In this document: piece by piece, positions 11,213 through 22,799 of the stretch
Numbering within the stretch: the first letter of the stretch is position 1
How the letters are laid out: each line of letters begins with the position of its first letter
NCBI GenBank assembly: GCA_038025085.1
Contig: CM076146.1
Coordinates: forward strand, 13,171,001 to 13,235,000
Length of the DNA: 64,000 nucleotides
DNA from: Tetragonia tetragonoides
Lineage: Eukaryota > Streptophyta > Magnoliopsida > Caryophyllales > Aizoaceae
Reading direction: 5' to 3'
The notes under the pieces: model-generated
Database searches by the model: none
The model's input: only the letters and a program-made list of their open reading frames with translations
Told to the model about the DNA's origin: nothing
Position numbers and translations under genes: made by a program

Positions 11213-12148
11213 ACATAGCCAATAGGTCTTTTATGAGGTCACCTCAACATGATGCCACCTCTATAACCATGCATGTTGTCATGCTTGTTTGAGGCACCTC
11301 ACGTTGAGGCCGCCTCATACGAGTTTTTGTGATAGCATAATACCCCTCCAAAAACCAAACAACCCCCCACCCCCCAAAAAAAAAACAAAAAAACAGAAGT
11401 ATGAAATGTAATAAACATTTCACAGAAATGGACTATGTGTTAGGATGTGTGTTTGGCCATCCATCTTGCAACAAGACTATATGTGATGGTTTTGAAAGAT
11501 GAGTTTAACGTTTTTTTCCAGCTGAAGGTATTGACATTTGACTGCTGACTCTGTGCATAGCCTTCCACTTGTGGCACTTTATGTGGTTGGTCATAAGGAC
11601 GACATAGCCTACTCTCATTGCTCCGCCTATTGCTATCATTATTTTGTTAAATAGTTGGTTTATTTAGCTTGTTCAACATAATTTTTCATTGTTAATTCAT
11701 TACTCTTAACATTACACTCAAAATGGGCTTTGTTGGGCAACCATCCCTAATTAGACAATTAGAATATTTATCTTACACTACACATCAAATGTCCTAGCAT
11801 GATCTCACATACACTGCAATCATTGCCCCTTTTCACTATTGTTATGGGTAGCTAATTCTAGATGATCAAATTTAATATTATAAATTTGTGGATAAATGCT
11901 CAATATAAAACAATAAGCCTATCTAAATCTAATATATAGCTAATCTAAGGCATGTCCCATCTTTTCCCTCTAAATGGGATTAGACACAAATTTGTACTCA
12001 AATAACTTATTTTATATCATTTTCACTGTTTTTTTTTTAATATTTTATTATATGTGAGAACCCGTACCATTACTCTTTAATTGTGGATTGCATAAACCCC
12101 AAGTGTATAGCCTCACGTAGTCACGTGCGTGGACATAATAAACATTTG
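11213..12148. other. Intergenic with a MULE-terminus-like relic
   Basis: No gene. The stretch around 11285-11330 (GAGGCACCTCACGTTGAGGC and following) resembles the right terminus of the Pack-MULE-like element at 45530-45585 and may be a solo end of the same family. The rest is AT-rich. Confidence 0.35.
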
Positions 12149-12150
12149 TA

Positions 12151-12405
12151 CTCCCACCATCCCAAGTTTATATTTACATAGGAGTTTTCACGGTCTACAA
12201 GACACTACTTTGACAATGAATATTTATAATTTCCTAATTATAGAACTTATAATAAGATGATATTTTGAAAATACTATTTAAAATGAATCTAGTAATACTA
12301 TTTTCACATTGTAAAACTTTGTAACTTTTCTCAAATAAGTGGTCAAAATTCAAAAACTTTGATATTAAAAAGTCCAATGTAAAGATAAATCTGGAATAGA
12401 GGGAG
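12151..12405. mobile_element. Stowaway-like MITE
   Basis: Left end CTCCCACCATCCCAAGTTTA and, reversed, right end CTCCCTCTATTCCAGATTTA are terminal inverted repeats that continue as TATTTACATAGG / TCTTTACATTGG. TA flanks both ends (12149-12150 and 12406-12407). 255 bp, non-coding. Confidence 0.82.
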
Positions 12406-12407
12406 TA

Positions 12408-14075
12408 TTTCATAAAGTCTTATATGAAACTATCCTAACTTAAAACAGGGTAGCGTTTTATCAAATTATGGTAACTTATTAGTCATAAAAGTCACCTCTA
12501 TTTTACCCTCAAAAAAAAAAAAAAAGTCACCTCTACTTTTTTTGACTTTTTTTTTAATTATTTATTAAATTCCCCTAACTTTTCAAATTAATGCCATTTT
12601 ATGATTTTTATGATAAATCAACCTAGTTTGATAAAATATTGTCGTTATTAAAGAATAAAAACAGTCTCGTATAAGATTTATTGTTTGCTTTTCTTCCTAA
12701 AATCAATTAGCTCCCATTGTATTAATATAAAACAATAGGTAGCATGGTTTAATTGTGATATTGGTGATTTTTTTTAAATAAATAAATCTAATTAAGAGTT
12801 CAAAAAATCTTTTACACATTGTGAATGAAGGTTTTTCGAGCTCAACCAAAAAAATAAAAATCTTATATACATGGGGATGAAAGTTAAAAAATAAAAAATA
12901 ATAATTTAAATATAGGTGGATGTGGATTAGATCCCAACCTCAATTTGACCCAATTCTGTTTTTATGTAATATTATATATATGCCCCTAATAATACGTCTA
13001 CCATAAAACAATCCACAAAATGGTTTAGCTAATATGAGATGCGGTTGAGCAAACATTTTGAAACGTTATGCTTGGATGATGAGATAGCGTTGAGCAGGAC
13101 GTTGGCTTCACCATCATCGTCAACGGACTTAAATATGATTACTTGTGATTTGGATTGAAATAATTTCATATTCATGTGGGGCAATGAAGATAATATGATA
13201 TTATGGAGGGTAAGTTATGTCATTCATTTCATTTCCTTGGTTTCTTTTTTTGATGAAGCACTATGAAGTACAAGACATTTAAGTTGTTTTTCTTGGGTAA
13301 AATCATATATATGGAGTTTCATTTAGCTTAGAGGTTTAAGAACTTGCCATTTGGAGTGTGTCATGTCATGTAATGGTCTAAAGCTTTCTTTCCGGCTTCG
13401 TTTATGTATGTTACCCATCTTTCTTTCTGTATACAAAATTACGAAAGAGCTTACACGAAACATGTGAAATGTGAAAACAAAAGGAGAATGTCATTGTCAG
13501 GTTACACAATACTATTGTCGGGTCATTTAAATTATCCTATTTAAAATATTAATGTAGGTGTTTTGCTGTGGTGCTAGCAGATGTTCAATCCAAGTCTCTT
13601 CTTAATTTCCCCCTCTCAACTTTCAATGTGGTTTGAGTATTCAACTTTACTCTTCTCACAACACATAAAGAAAATTTGAGATCACGCCTAATAAGGAAAA
13701 CAAATATTCTTCAACTGAATATGGAAACAAGCAAAAACAAAAAATATAGATCATGAAAAAAATATGAAACTTACAATCTCCCGTGTAAAATAAAGAAGTA
13801 AAAAGTGAAAAAAAGAATGAAAACATTCATTGTAATTTGTACCGCCTCTTTCAAAATTGAGAAACAACATAAAGACAAGAAAGACATCTAAAAAAGTCAA
13901 GGGAAAAAAAAACAAAAGGCCATCAAATATTAGAACACAAGATGATACGAAAAAAGGAAAGAAATGGGAAAAACAATACTCTTCCTTGGTGATATATTCC
14001 CTTTTTTTTTATGTGTGTCTTTTCGTGATAGGCTAACAAAATCCAATACAAGACAATTGATTTTATATTTTAGGA
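12408..14075. other. Intergenic, nothing recognised
   Basis: About 1.7 kb of AT-rich DNA with homopolymer runs. I find no credible reading frame, RNA gene or element end. Confidence 0.55.
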
Positions 14076-14086
14076 GTCCCACATCG
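14076..14086 (+). promoter_or_regulatory. snRNA upstream sequence element (USE), unit 1
   Basis: GTCCCACATCG matches the plant snRNA promoter box RTCCCACATCG exactly. A TATA box (TATAAAAA, 14120-14127) starts 34 bp downstream; this wider spacing is characteristic of plant Pol II snRNA promoters, whereas Pol III U6-type promoters have about 10 bp less. Confidence 0.8.
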
Positions 14087-14155
14087 AAGACATAAGTAAG
14101 AATCGAGGTTGATAAGAGATATAAAAACTAAAAGTTTAAGGAGCTAAAGAAAAGC

Positions 14156-14230
14156 ATACCTTTATCGGCTATTTGCATGACTATGATCAAGCGAAGTATC
14201 TATTTATTAGTTTAAATATAATACTTTTAT
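14156..14230 (+). pseudogene. U2 snRNA pseudogene, unit 1
   Basis: Begins ATACCTTTATCGGC 36 bp after the start of the TATA box and goes on with GATCAAGCGAAGTATCT and TTAGTTTAAATAT. This follows the 5' domain of U2 snRNA, including the region that pairs with intron branch points, with many point changes. The 3' stem-loops and Sm site are not recognisable, so the copy is decayed or truncated. A functional U2 is about 190-196 nt. Confidence 0.7.
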
Positions 14231-14488
14231 CACTAGCTCATTGCATATATATATTATTACACTCTGGTAATTTAAATTATTACACTCGGGTAATTGGCTC
14301 ACAATGATGGCAATTTATTCTTTTAAAGACAAGGCGATTATATTTAGAGCTACAAATATATTGAAAATTAGTTGAAAATGAATTGCAATAGAGTAAAAAT
14401 ATTGAAATAAATCCAACATAAAATAGTAATATACTTCTAGAGCCAATGAAAATAACTTTTCAATGCACATTCTTTTGGGTACTCATGA

Positions 14489-14660
14489 GCCCCACATTGA
14501 AAGGATATGAGAGTAATGAAATAGGGAACATATAAAAAAATTGGAGCACTAAACTTAAAATTAAAGCATGTGTTTTCTTCGATTTATTTTTTGGGGGGGC
14601 CTAAGATCGAGTATGATATAAGTCATATCAGTTTATTATCTAATATGTAGTGTCAAATTT
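14489..14660 (+). pseudogene. U2 snRNA pseudogene with promoter, unit 2
   Basis: USE-like GCCCCACATTG (14489-14499), TATA at 14531 (32 bp after), and a U2-like start at 14568. The diagnostic part is GCCTAAGATCGAGTATGATA followed by TCATATCAGTTTATTATCTA and ATATGTAGTG, closely parallel to U2 from the branch-point region to stem-loop IIa. The first 20 bases are disturbed by a T-run and a G-run. Confidence 0.65.
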
Positions 14661-14673
14661 GTCAATGCCCATA

Positions 14674-14778
14674 GTCCCATATCGGATAAGGTTGTGACGG
14701 ATAAAGCATAATTGAGGCATAAACTGGCATTGTTTCATATCGATGCTCAATCAAATATTTATGGCAAATGTTATTATG
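14674..14778 (+). pseudogene. snRNA promoter relic, unit 3
   Basis: GTCCCATATCG (14674-14684) with a weak TATA-like CATAAACT at about 14718. The U2-like body, if present, is cut short after roughly 20 bases by the next USE. Identified mainly by its place in the tandem series. Confidence 0.4.
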
Positions 14779-14779
14779 A

Positions 14780-14990
14780 GTCCCACATCGGGGAATGAAG
14801 TAACAAAACCTGTTGTTACGAGCCCCTCAGCGGAGAAGTAAATAAGGGATAAAAAAAAGGCAGAGAGGGAAAATTTTGCTCATACAAAACATGAAGAGCA
14901 AAAAAGAGGCAATCAATACAAATAAACTAGTGGTAGCAGTATTATTGAAGTATATTAATTTTGCCTCTTAGGGATTAAAAAAAACATTTA
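14780..14990 (+). pseudogene. snRNA promoter relic, unit 4
   Basis: Perfect USE GTCCCACATCG at 14780-14790, a second degenerate box at about 14822 and GATAAAAAA near 14849. Downstream DNA is not clearly U2-like. Confidence 0.4.
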
Positions 14991-14999
14991 TTACACCAC

Positions 15000-15105
15000 A
15001 TCTCACATCGAAAAACTAAGTGAGATGTGAAGTGGAGAAGAAATATAAAAATTGAGGGCTAAAGTAGGAGGAAAAATAACTTCGTAACTTTCTCAATTCT
15101 GTTAG
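15000..15105 (+). pseudogene. snRNA promoter relic with U2-like start, unit 5
   Basis: ATCTCACATCG (15000-15010), TATAAAA at 15044 (34 bp spacing), then ATAACTTCGTAACTTTCTCA at 15076, which resembles a U2 5' end carrying a small insertion. It is cut short by the next unit. Confidence 0.5.
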
Positions 15106-15110
15106 TACAA

Positions 15111-15245
15111 GTCCCACATCGAAAAAAGTAGTGATAAGTGAAGTGGAGAAGTAGAATAAAAACATAGGTTAAAGTAAGAGAAAGACATCGCTTCATAACA
15201 TTATTGGCTTCTTGGCTAAAGTGAACTGTAATAAATATTTTATAA
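15111..15245 (+). pseudogene. U2 snRNA pseudogene with promoter, unit 6
   Basis: Perfect USE GTCCCACATCG (15111-15121), AATAAAAA at 15155 (34 bp spacing), and a U2-like body from 15195: ATAACATTATTGGCTTCTTG, then GCTAAAGTGAACTGTAATA, parallel to the U2 5' domain. No downstream U2 structure remains. Confidence 0.6.
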
Positions 15246-15358
15246 GTCTAATATTTTTTATTTTCATATGTGGATTACTGAATGAGAATGATATCAAAAT
15301 AATTTTGTGGTTTAAAGATACTTAAAAAGTAGCTTTGGAAAATTATGTATAGTGTGCA

Positions 15359-17404
15359 TGTTGAGTGCTTTCGCAGGCACTACAAATTAATATTTAACAT
15401 TCACTCACGAACTCTAACTAACTAGTAGCTAGGGTAAGTAAGGGCCGATCCCACAGAGATTATGTTGCTAAAGTTAAATTAATTATCTAAATTAAAAATA
15501 AAAACTAAGTAAACTAAAATTTATAAACTAAAGAAGATAAAATTACTACGACTACAATTCTCCTAAAATGAACTATCTTCTATTTTACTTAAATTACACA
15601 AGTTTTGGGGGGATTTTTAAGCGGTGGATTAACTAGTCAAAAAAAATAAAATAATAATCTATTAATTAACTAAGGACACAAATTTAGAAAGTAATTAAAA
15701 AGTGATGCAACAACAGGCAAGAGACATGTAATTTTATCAAGATATATGGATTTAATCATCGATCATGTGAATGGTTATTGAATAAGTTGACCGTAGAATT
15801 ATCTTGAATGCAAGTAAATTCCCTATCTTCTCATTAGTTTAATTTAACCACATATAAGTATGTATGTTAAATCCTAATTAAGTTAACTGACTTGACCAAG
15901 AAACCATGAATTAAATCAGTTAAATTAATTGCATTACGATTAAGAAGACATCGCCAACTATTAGAATAATTTCAGTGAGAATGCTCCAGCTAAAATAATA
16001 TCCAATCTATGTCAAAACTGTAATAATAAATTAATAGGCAAGAAAAACTTCAACCTTTAATATATTATTAGTTGCTACTTTGATTAATTAATTAAGATTA
16101 ATTAACCTAGCAAGAGAAACATGTAAATTAATCTAAGTGACCAATTTAAATTAATTAAGCATGCTTCACATAAGATATGTCACAAGTTTAACATAATACT
16201 CAAAATACCAAACACATAAAATTAAGCACACAATATATGTCTCATAAACCAAAATATCAATAGTCAACTACATGTTCTTACCCAAGAAACTTAAGCTAAC
16301 ATAATAACATACGCAAAGAAAATGGAAGAAAAGGAAATAGAAGAACTCATTGAATAGCTTCTGGGTGTTATTTCTAGCTCTTAGTACAGGCGTCTTACCT
16401 CCAAATGTATGACCCAAAACTTCGATGTCAATTAATTACTAAGACCTTAACTTAAGGTTAGCTAAGTTAAGATCCTAGCACTAATTATGCCCTCTCTCTC
16501 TCACTTCCTTTTCCCTTGTTTTCTATTATGATATTGTATCTCTCTTCTTGTGTATCTTCAGCAAATGGGTCTTGTTCTATTTATAGGCTCAAGTATGAGC
16601 TACTGAGCTACTGCATCCTTCATCTTTAGGAGACTTCTTCAACACCCATTTAATATTGCCGGCCAAGTTATTGTCCAATCAAATGCAAAGAGTCTTCCCT
16701 TGTGCTGCTATAGCTGTAGTTGCTGCATGTGTTCGTACATGGCTGCCCTTGTTTTGCCTTTGTTGAATTCAATTCAACCAAGCTACATATACTAGCCTAG
16801 CCACCCCTATTGCTACAACAGTTCTCCTTGGTTTCTTCTGGTTCTTCCTCCTAAGCATTTCTTCACTCTTCTTCTTTGGTACATTAAATGTTGTCGTCCA
16901 AAAATGACATGTGTTTCTTGTTTTTCTTGACAACAATCTTGAGCAGTGCAATCTGAAACTTGGACTTCAAAGTGGTACTGTACTGCTGTCTACAAAGTCA
17001 AACGGGAGAAAGTCCTAACATTTACTTGAATCACGCTGCTTGTTTCATAAAAATGTCGCATGATCTCGTAATGTGTTGGACAGCTGCTGCTTGTGACCCA
17101 ATTTTGTATCTGTTCCTCACCGAATTTGAAATTACTCAAAACATGAAAGTTGTATCTCTTGTTGTAAGGTTTCCGCAGCATTTTGAATCATCTGATTACG
17201 ATGTCGGACGAGGGAGTTATGGCCAAATTACAGTAGACTTGTCAAATTGCCAAAAATTTCGGATTTAGCTCAATTTATACAAAATGTATCCTTTTACTTT
17301 CTAATTCAATATATATATGAGCTAAAATGACTAGTCTTGACACAAAATAAGCATAAAGTACTAAGTATAAGGGATTAAATATGTCGTCGTTTTGGCACTT
17401 ATCA
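15359..17404 (-). repeat. 3' LTR of the gypsy element
   Basis: 2046 bp; on the minus strand it starts TGATAAGTGCC and ends AGCACTCAACA. It is very similar to 24247-26338. A 102-codon open frame (16960-17268, plus strand, antisense to the element) is kept in both LTRs but matches no family known to me. Confidence 0.92.
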
Positions 17405-17436
17405 AATTCCCTCACACTTAGCTTTTTGCTCGTCCT
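17405..17436 (-). other. Polypurine tract of the gypsy element
   Basis: On the minus strand GAGGAC is followed by AAGTGTGAGGGAATT directly against the 3' LTR. A second copy of the same GAGGAC...AAGTGT-G-run arrangement lies at 18641-18674, just after the integrase frame. Confidence 0.75.
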
Positions 17437-18640
17437 CGGGCAAATTGACTCCTAACACACTACAAACAAACTAAAAGTCCTAACTATGAATGAAAAGTGG
17501 TACATATCACAATTTATGAGCATAAATTAGTTTTGGAGGATACGTAATCAAACCAACTTGTACCTTTAACTAATAGAAAATACTTAACTTGGTTTTCTCA
17601 TCTAAAGATCATCGAGTCAAAGTAGTGGGTTTTCAAGTTTAATGCAAATGAAATGTTACGAAAATATGCATAACATGAATCAAGAGGATTTTTCAAATGG
17701 TATAACAAGGCTAGGGTGAAAAGGTATAAAAATTATCTGGGATGTGGTGATAGAAATCCAAAGAATAGTAGAGCAGAGCAATACCACAAGTGAAAACACA
17801 CCAAATTTACTATCACCATGTTCCTTTTTTTTCTTTTTTTTTTTGTTTTTTGTTTAGGAAAAACATGTCTCTTAATGTTCTGTCACTTTTGAACTGACCC
17901 ATGTAGCGAGCTTTAAATCAATGACTCTCGTTCCAGTTGGTCCAAGGCATTAGGTGTTAAGGCACCCCTCAGATTTACTTACTCGAGCCATATTCAAATA
18001 GAGACAAAAACACCACACGTACATAATTGGGTATAATTTCATATTTTTACTTTGGAATTCAACCCAAACATTGGTACGCACAGCCTTATTCATTTATTTC
18101 CCTTTTCACACAACTTTTTTTTTTCTTTTTCTTTCACCACACTTGAATCGTGGAACATAAAGACGATACCATACATAACCATCCAGACTTTGTTGCTTAC
18201 AATGCTCTACTAATCTAATGATAGGTAGATCATTTATTTTTGAATTTAAGTTTATTTGTGGTGCAACCAAAAAGAAGGCCGAAAAAGGCTCAAATTGGCT
18301 CACTAGTGAAAGTAATGTCATGGTAGGGTATTTGGCTATGTGGTGGTATAAAGTCCTTATGCCTCAATCATTTCCATGCATGCACATAATCAGTGAAAAT
18401 CAACAAGTAACAACTTCAAAAAGGTTAACTTTGACTCAAATCTCTTATGATTTTGACCATCAAGTTAAGGATAATCCATTAGTTATAAGTATAAAGTCAA
18501 AAAGTTTATATCCTTCACTAGCTCAGTATGATCACAAAGGACATGCACCAATTCCTTTATTGGATAAAACACACCAAACCACACTAAAACAAAACCAAAA
18601 ACGAAAAATTTACCCTAAAAAGACACAAACAGCAATTTGT
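17437..18640. other. Region between integrase and 3' LTR with an antisense open frame
   Basis: No env-like protein is recognisable. The longest frame is on the plus strand, antisense to the element (18218-18658, 146 codons, unknown sequence). Antisense frames in this position have been described in Tat-lineage elements, but I cannot match this sequence to them. Confidence 0.35.
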
Positions 18641-18674
18641 TCTCCCCCCTACACTTAAATCTTACATTGTCCTC
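18641..18674 (-). other. Internal polypurine-tract-like box
   Basis: Minus strand: GAGGACAATGTAAGATTTAA followed by GTGTAGGGGGGAGA. It lies just downstream of the integrase C-terminal frame and repeats the layout of the true purine tract. Confidence 0.55.
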
Positions 18675-18813
18675 AATGTGAAGTTTAAATGTAAAGAAAA
18701 GAAACAAAGCAGAAAACAAACATGAAATAAAAAGGAAAGAAATTCTCCCTTGGGTTGCCTCCCAAGTAGCACCTTTGTTTTCTGTCGTTGGCTCGACTAA
18801 ATGTCAGCTCTCT

Positions 18814-21523
18814 TTAATCCGAATAGACCGGATTTTCCATATCAATCACATCTAGCCAGTTGGCTGTAAACCCTTCATAAAAAGGATTAAGTCTGTGGCC
18901 ATTCACTTTGAAAACTTTTTCTGTATCAATGCTTCGTATCTCAACTGCACCATGCTCAAACACATTAGTGACTTCAAAAGGACCAATCCATCTTGATTTC
19001 AACTTACCAGGAAAGAGTTTTATTCGAGAGTTATAAAGCAAAATTTTGTCACCAATGTTAAAACTCTTCCTAGAACGCATTTTGTCATGATAAAGCTTTA
19101 TTTTCTCTTTATAAATCCTAGAATTCTCATATGCATCATTCCTAATTTCTTCCAATTCTTGGATTTGCAACTTCCTATTAACAATAGCATTATCATAGTC
19201 TCAGTTGCACTGTTTAATAGCCCAAAATGCCCTATGTTCCAACTCTTTAGGAAGATGACAAGCTTTTCCAAACAACAAGCGGTAAGAAGACATGCCAATT
19301 GGGGTCTTAAATGCAGTTCTATATGCCCAGAGTGCATCACCCAGGCGAACACTCCAATCTTTTCTATTAGGGTTCACAACTTTTTCCAAGATTGATTTTA
19401 TTTCCCTATTAGAAATTTTAGCATGTCCATTTGTTTGGGGATGGTATGCAGTTGATATCTTATGAGTAACATGGTGTTTCTTAAGCAAAGATTCAACAAC
19501 TCGATAACAAAAGTGAGTTCCCCTATCACTAATGATAGCTTTAGGCACACTAAATCTATTAAAAATATGGTTCCTAACAAACTCAACAACCACTTTCGAA
19601 TCATCAGTTCTAGTTGCTTTTGCTTCTACCCATTTTGAAACATAATCAACTGCAATCAAAATGTAAACATTTCCTAACGAAGGTGGAAAAGGTCCCATGA
19701 AATCGATTCCCCATACATCAAATATTTCAAGCACAAAAATAGATCTTAGGGGCATTTAATCTCTCTTGGAGATATTCCTAGTTCTTTGACATGGTTCACA
19801 GGATTTTACGAACAGATAAGCATCCTTATGTAAAGAGGGCCAAAAGAATCCACATTCCAAAACTTTATGAGCAGTTCGCTTTGGACCAAAATGGCCACCA
19901 CATTCAAATGCATGACAAAACTCAAGAATGGATTTAATTTCATGATCAGGCACACATTTTCTCATAATTTCATCTGAACATATTTTAAACAGATAAGGTT
20001 CATCCCACATGTAGTGTTTCGCATCATATTTGATCCTATCTTTTTGAGCTCTAGATAAATCATTAGGTAGTTCCTTGGTGACTAAATAATTAACAATATC
20101 AGCATACCAAGGTAAGTTACCATGCAATGCAAAAAAATGCTCATCGGGAAACAAATCTGACAATGGAAATACTTCTCTGTCTTGGATGATTCTGCTCAAA
20201 TGATCTGCAAAAGAGTTCTCAACTCCTTTCTTATCTCTAATCTCAATGTCAAACTCTTGGAGCAATAAAACCCATCTATGAAGTCTAGGCTTAGACTCCT
20301 TTTTCTTCCAGAGGTGCCTCAAAGCTGCATGGTTAGAATAGATGATCACTTTAGTACCCAACAAATAAGAACAAAATTTCTCTAAAGCAAACACAATTGC
20401 ATACAACTCTTTTTCAGTTGTTGTATAATTGCATTGGGCATCATCAAGTGTCCTCGAAGCATAATAAATCACATGGGAGACTCGCCCCACTCTTTGTCCT
20501 AAAACTGCACCAACTGCCTTATTACTAGCATCACACATTATTTCAAAAGGCAAGTTCCAATCAGGTGGTTGTATAACATGAGCTGAAACAAGCTTCTCTT
20601 TAAGTGCATCAAAAGCCACTCTACAATTCTCATCAAATTCAAATGACACTTCTTTTTGTAACAATCTACACAATGGTTGTGCCACTTTTGAATTTTTTTT
20701 AATGAACCTTCTATAAAAATCAGCATGCCCCAAAAAGGAACGAATTTCACGAACACAAGAGGGTATAGGAGGAATTTAATCACATCAATTTTTGCTTTAT
20801 CAACCTCAAGACCTTTAGAAGAGACCACATGCCCTAAGACTATACCTTTTTCAACCATAAAATGACATTTCTCATAATTCAAAACCAAGTTAGTCTCAAT
20901 GCACCTTTTTAGCACAAGTTCTAAATTCTCCAAACATGTATCAAATGAATCACCATAGACAGTACAATCATTCATGAAAACCTCAATAATGTGAGAAACA
21001 TAATTAGAGAAAATAGACATCATGCATCTTTGAAAAGTAGCAGGGGCATTGCAAAGACCAAAAGGCATCCTTCGATATGCAAACGTCCCAAATGGACAAG
21101 TGAAAGTTGTCTTTTCCTGATCCTCAGGGCTATGACAATCTGATTGTACCTAGAATAACCGTCTAAAAAGCAGTAGTGAGAACGTCCAGCTAGACGCTCC
21201 AACATTTGGTCCATAAAAGGGAGAGGAAAATGGTCTTTTCTGGTAGCAGCATTAAGCTTTTTATAATCTATGCACACTCTCCATCCATTTTGCACTCTAG
21301 TGGAAACTAATTCTCCTTCTTTATTCTCAACAACTGTTAGACCGGTTATCTTAGGCACTACATGAATAGGACTCACCCATTGAGAATCAGTGATAGGGTA
21401 TATGACTCCAACATCCAGTAACTTCAAAATCTCTTTTTTAACAACCTCCATCATAGGGGGGTTCAAACGACGTTGAGTCTCCCTAGATGTTTTAGCTCCT
21501 TCTTCTAAAATGATTTTATGCAT
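18814..21523 (-). pseudogene. pol: gypsy Pol: reverse transcriptase, RNase H, integrase (broken)
   Basis: Read from 21523 downward. The RT N-terminal half (to about 21020) has WVSPIHVVPK and RVCIDYKKLNAATRKDHFPL. The next segment, from 21068 in another frame, has MPFGLCNAPATFQRCM, then FMNDC where FMDDF is expected. RNase H (20733 on) has [14 protein letters not shown] and YSNHAAL, where the last catalytic Asp is Asn. An integrase HHCC zinc domain precedes 19756. The integrase core (19755-19201) keeps GIDFMGPF and SDRGTHF, but Lys stands at the D35E Glu position ([10 protein letters not shown]). The C-terminal [10 protein letters not shown] region ends at 18814. There are frameshifts near 21070 and 20740 and stops near 19755 and 19201. 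Confidence 0.9.
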
Positions 21524-21562
21524 GCAAGTTGAAGGGCTAATTCCTTTGATGTCAGCTAAAGT

Positions 21563-22721
21563 CTATCCTATGGCAGTTTTATGGTCCTTAAGAATATTGA
21601 CCAATCGTTCCTCGTCAGAAGAAGAAAGGTTATTAGCAATGATCACAGGCAATGTTTCACCTACACTTAAAAATGCATATTTCAAATGTGCAGGAAGTGG
21701 TTTTAGTTCAAGGGAAGGAGGTGACATGACAGATGGGGACAACTTCTCATGTGAAACTGGAAGATCAACTTTTGCCAGATTAGGTGTAGAAACAACACAA
21801 GCTGATGACAATTCTTTCACAAGATCAACTAAATCATGATCACATGCTACATGTAAGGTCTCAAGAGTATGCTCATCAATGCTCAAATTCATAATTGCAT
21901 GCATCAAATCAGTGTGATTTAATTCAAACATGTCTTCAACCAGAGAATCACAAACATAAATAGTGCAGAAGGAAGACATTTCATCACTGGGGTGTTTCAC
22001 AACATCATAGATGTTAAAAGAAATTGTCTCTCCGTCAAACTCCATAGAAAGAGTTCCATCATGCACATCTATCTTGGTCTTAACAGTTCTAAGAAAAGGT
22101 CTTCCTAAGAGAATGGGTGAAAGGTCGGCTGAAGTACAATGTCCTTCCATCCTCAACACATAAAAATCAGCAGGAAAAATCAACTCATTTACTTTGACCA
22201 AGACATCTTCTATGACACCCTCGGGATATGCCACGGACCTGTCTGCTAATTGAATGACAACACTGGTGGGTTTCAAAGGTCCAAGATTTAGGGAGGTGTA
22301 AACGGATAAAAGCATGACATTAATTGAAGCTCCCAAATTTAACATACACCCAGAAATCTCAATGTTTCCTATGATACAAGGTATAGCAAACATACCATGG
22401 TCTTTTTGTTTTGGAGGAAGTTTCTTTTGTAAAACAACCGAAACGTTCTCTCCAACAGTCACTTTTTCATTACCCTTAAGTCTTTTCTTGTTAGTGCAAC
22501 GTTCTTTCAAAAATTTTGGCATAGCGAGGAACTTGCTTAATGGCATCTAACAAGGAAATGTTCACTTCAATTTTCTTAAAAACCTCTATAACATCTTTCT
22601 CAACTTCCTCCTTTTTATTTTTAGCCAACCTAGCAGGAAATGGTGGCCTAATCTTGATCTCAGGGAATGGTTCTTCACACTTTTTCTCATTTTGTTTCAA
22701 CTTGCTAGTCTCAGGGTTCAC
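21563..22721 (-). pseudogene. gypsy linker and aspartic protease region
   Basis: The frame from 22721 encodes the basic linker upstream of protease. After a frame change near 22500 the frame 22546-21563 holds the retropepsin domain. The active site reads MLNLGASINVM, where Asp is normal in place of the second Asn (DLGAS), so the catalytic residue is lost. Downstream the ILLGRPFLRT strand and the Ser/Leu-rich spacer before RT are preserved. Confidence 0.82.
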
Positions 22722-22799
22722 ATTTGGTTCAACTTCTAACTCCTTCTCTAAATCTAAAGGATTTTTTCTCTCAGGTCCTTTTAATTATTTTCCACTCCT

